Under the pieces are notes generated by a model that searched no databases, was not told the DNA's origin, and was given only the letters and a program-made list of their open reading frames with translations. Shown piece by piece: positions 5,553 to 7,103 of a stretch of DNA of 7,103 nt (positions are counted from its first letter, which is position 1; each line of letters opens with the position of its first letter). The stretch comes from Beijerinckiaceae bacterium (lineage in GTDB: Bacteria > Pseudomonadota > Alphaproteobacteria > Rhizobiales > Beijerinckiaceae), in contig DAICZI010000001.1 of NCBI GenBank assembly GCA_027311205.1, positions 1-7,103 on the forward strand, given 5' to 3'. The translations under genes were made by a program, and so were the position numbers.

Positions 5553-6914
5553 GATTGCCAATGTCGTGGTCTTGGTGAGGGGGTTGAAGCCAGGCCCCGA
5601 AGTGATCATGCGGCGCGGATCATAGAGGTTCTCTTGCCGACCGAGCTTCACCTCTTCCAGATAGGCCTCGAACTCGGCCTTCTTTGCCCGCCAGTCGATG
5701 CCCATTTTCTCCATCAGCTTCTCGGTGGAGGAGGCATGCCAATGCGACTGCACGATCTTGTAGGGATGCGCGCCGCAGGCCAGGGCCGCAAACTGCACAT
5801 CCGCCAGCACCGGCAAATCAACATCCTTGCCCGCCGACTTGCCGATCCACTGGCTCTTGTCGAGCGTGGTGATGCAACCGGTGTCATGACCGATCATCAC
5901 ATCCGAATGGGCTTCGTTCTGCGCCACCATGATCTTGCGATCAATGGCGAAAGAACGGGTGAACTCACGCTCCGAGATGATGTGGCGGAAACCAAAGCCG
6001 CAGCAGTCATACCAGGTCGAATAATCGATCACATTGGTGCCGAGGGCCTGCATGATGCCGGTGGAAACCGCAAGGCGATTGCCTTCAAGAATAGTGTCAT
6101 CATAGATCGCATCCTGGGGCACCATTTTATAGACATGGCAGGCCGGGTGGATGGTTGAACGGATGTTGCTGCAGTCGATCACCTGATGCTTGACGATCTC
6201 GTGGCGCATCACATGCAACCATTCGGAATAATGCACGATTTCTTCGGGGATCAGCAGCTTTCCATCGACAAGACGGCCAAGTTTGCCCAGAATTTTCTTC
6301 ACGCGCTCGCGCAGTTCCGCCGATTGCAGCAGATAGCCGCGCACTTCCTTGTAATTGCCAAACGACGTGCCGCAATGCACCAGCGGGTAATAATAACCCT
6401 CCGGCAGCCCTTCCGCCTTGGCGGAGACATACGCCTGATGGAAATTGCGCAGGAACACTGCCGCAAGGCTCTCCAGATTGCCGATGCCCGAGCCATGATA
6501 ATTCCAGGCGGTGCAGGAGGTCTGGTCGGTCTCGTCAAGATAGCGCTTGTCGAGCTTGTTCATCAGCCACAGCAGCGAGGCCGGATAGCCAGGAATATTG
6601 CCGCACTGGCCGCAGGACTTGTGGTGCCAGAGCTGGTTGGTGGGAATGCGCTTGGTCCAGCCATAGAGCGTCTTCGCCTCGATCGGCTCATGCTCGTCGC
6701 GGATGCGATGGACGACGATTTCGCCGTCCTTTTCGAGCTGCCACATCACATCGCGCACATCATGCACGCGATCCTTGCTGGTGAGCATCGAGCGCTTGTC
6801 GATTCGTTGCTCAACCCAACTGGTGGCGGTGCGGGCATCTTCGGGGCTGAGGTTGGAATCCCGCCATTCCGAACCATGGCCGGTAAGCCTTTCGCCGCAG
6901 TTTGGTGCACTCAT
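5541..6914 (-). CDS. shdrB1: sHdrB1, extended HdrB-like subunit with an incomplete second CCG motif
   Basis: This 457-residue HdrB-related protein is encoded between shdrC1 and shdrA, as in type I sHdr operons. It is about 150 residues longer than canonical HdrB because of an N-terminal region of about 95 residues, rich in charged residues and tryptophan, before the first cysteines. Cysteines near the N-terminal domain are C101/C104 (KSCGQCGNIPGYP), C134 and C181. The second domain reads C259 (HPACHVY), C304C305 (WYDCCGFGFR) and C347 (HDTGCITTLD). The position expected for the first Cys of the final CxxC is Asp344, so the CCG signature is degenerate. This probably changes cluster ligation compared with sHdrB2. 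ATG at 6914 has a strong AGGAG (6921-6925) six bases upstream. The gap from the shdrC1 stop is 30 bases, the longest inside the operon. By analogy it forms a subcomplex with sHdrC1 and sHdrA. Confidence 0.93.
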   Translation of the reverse strand: MSAPNCGERLTGHGSEWRDSNLSPEDARTATSWVEQRIDKRSMLTSKDRVHDVRDVMWQLEKDGEIVVHRIRDEHEPIEAKTLYGWTKRIPTNQLWHHKSCGQCGNIPGYPASLLWLMNKLDKRYLDETDQTSCTAWNYHGSGIGNLESLAAVFLRNFHQAYVSAKAEGLPEGYYYPLVHCGTSFGNYKEVRGYLLQSAELRERVKKILGKLGRLVDGKLLIPEEIVHYSEWLHVMRHEIVKHQVIDCSNIRSTIHPACHVYKMVPQDAIYDDTILEGNRLAVSTGIMQALGTNVIDYSTWYDCCGFGFRHIISEREFTRSFAIDRKIMVAQNEAHSDVMIGHDTGCITTLDKSQWIGKSAGKDVDLPVLADVQFAALACGAHPYKIVQSHWHASSTEKLMEKMGIDWRAKKAEFEAYLEEVKLGRQENLYDPRRMITSGPGFNPLTKTTTLAIGRP

Positions 6915-6944
6915 GGTCTGCTCCTGTCGTCGTTTGCGTCGAAA

Positions 6945-7103
6945 TCAGGCGTCCGCTTCAGCCTGCTCGTCGACAAAATCCTGATAGTCCTGCTTTTTTT
7001 CGTCCATGATGTCCGAGATGACGTCAAACAGGTTCTCGTCGATGGTCTCAAGCTGATTGAGCACACCGGTCATTTCCCAGATGGTATAAAGCTCAACCGA
7101 GGT
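6945..7103 (-). CDS. shdrC1: sHdrC1, C-terminal end only (5' part outside window)
   Basis: An open frame runs from the right edge to TGA at 6945-6947 and gives the last 52 residues, too short a fragment for most ORF cut-offs. It starts TSVELYTIWEMTGVLNQLE and ends QDFVDEQAEADA. The segment is acidic, helix-prone and free of cysteine, so the expected [4Fe-4S] motifs must lie upstream. Assignment as sHdrC1 rests mainly on position: in type I sHdr operons shdrC1 directly precedes shdrB1. The sequence itself does not prove it. It reads in the same direction as shdrB1, with 30 bases between them. Confidence 0.7.
   Translation of the reverse strand, partial: TSVELYTIWEMTGVLNQLETIDENLFDVISDIMDEKKQDYQDFVDEQAEADA

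Noticed and set aside
5634..6158. Plus-strand open frame of about 174 codons opposite shdrB1
   Set aside because: His-rich composition is typical of reading opposite a coding strand; no motif and no ribosome-binding site noticed.
1848..7103. Methanogen-type heterodisulfide reductase or an electron-bifurcating complex
   Set aside because: The gene order, short HdrA, duplicated B/C subunits and adjacent lbpA match the sulfur-oxidising sHdr system.
1..7103. CRISPR array, insertion sequence, tRNA or rRNA
   Set aside because: No regularly spaced repeats, transposase-like protein, terminal inverted repeats or RNA gene signatures were seen; the window is almost fully coding.

Overview
The window carries most of a type I sHdr (sulfur-oxidising heterodisulfide-reductase-like) operon on the minus strand, followed by its lipoate-binding protein gene and an ArsR-family regulator. 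The 3' part of a CbbY-like HAD phosphatase gene runs toward it on the plus strand. The GC-rich composition, tight operon packing and protein types suggest a chemolithotrophic or methylotrophic proteobacterium, most likely an alphaproteobacterium. The genus cannot be fixed from the sequence alone.

Layout, left to right. Bases 1-561 (+) hold the C-terminal three quarters of a CbbY-like phosphatase, cut by the window edge. A 54-base convergent gap follows. All remaining genes are on the minus strand and are transcribed right to left: shdrC1 (only the last 52 codons, cut by the right edge), shdrB1, shdrA, a conserved hypothetical gene ('hyp'), shdrC2, shdrB2, a 139-codon gene of unknown function, lbpA and an ArsR-type regulator gene (probably shdrR). 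Gaps within the operon are 30 bases or less; three junctions are tighter still: an ATGA overlap at shdrB2/139-codon gene, an abutting or overlapping junction at shdrB1/shdrA, and 5 bases at lbpA/regulator. No room is left for internal promoters, so the promoter must lie beyond the right edge.

How the genes work together. In characterised sHdr systems, which act in the cytoplasm, sulfane sulfur delivered by sulfurtransferases (TusA/DsrE type, not in this window) is oxidised to sulfite. The sHdrC1B1A-Hyp-C2B2 proteins do this, and the lipoylated LbpA is an essential partner. The order C1-B1-A-hyp-C2-B2, without etfAB or hdrB3, marks the type I system. The terminal ArsR-like protein has two cysteines 66 residues apart, the spacing seen in persulfide/polysulfide-sensing repressors of the SqrR/BigR type. 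It is therefore probably the sulfur-responsive repressor of the pathway. The neighbouring CbbY-like gene, if truly CbbY, hints that Calvin-cycle genes lie just left of the window.

The system is a described one. The least understood parts are the 139-aa protein with a CX3C pair and a CC pair, the 'hyp' protein, and the incomplete second CCG motif in sHdrB1.
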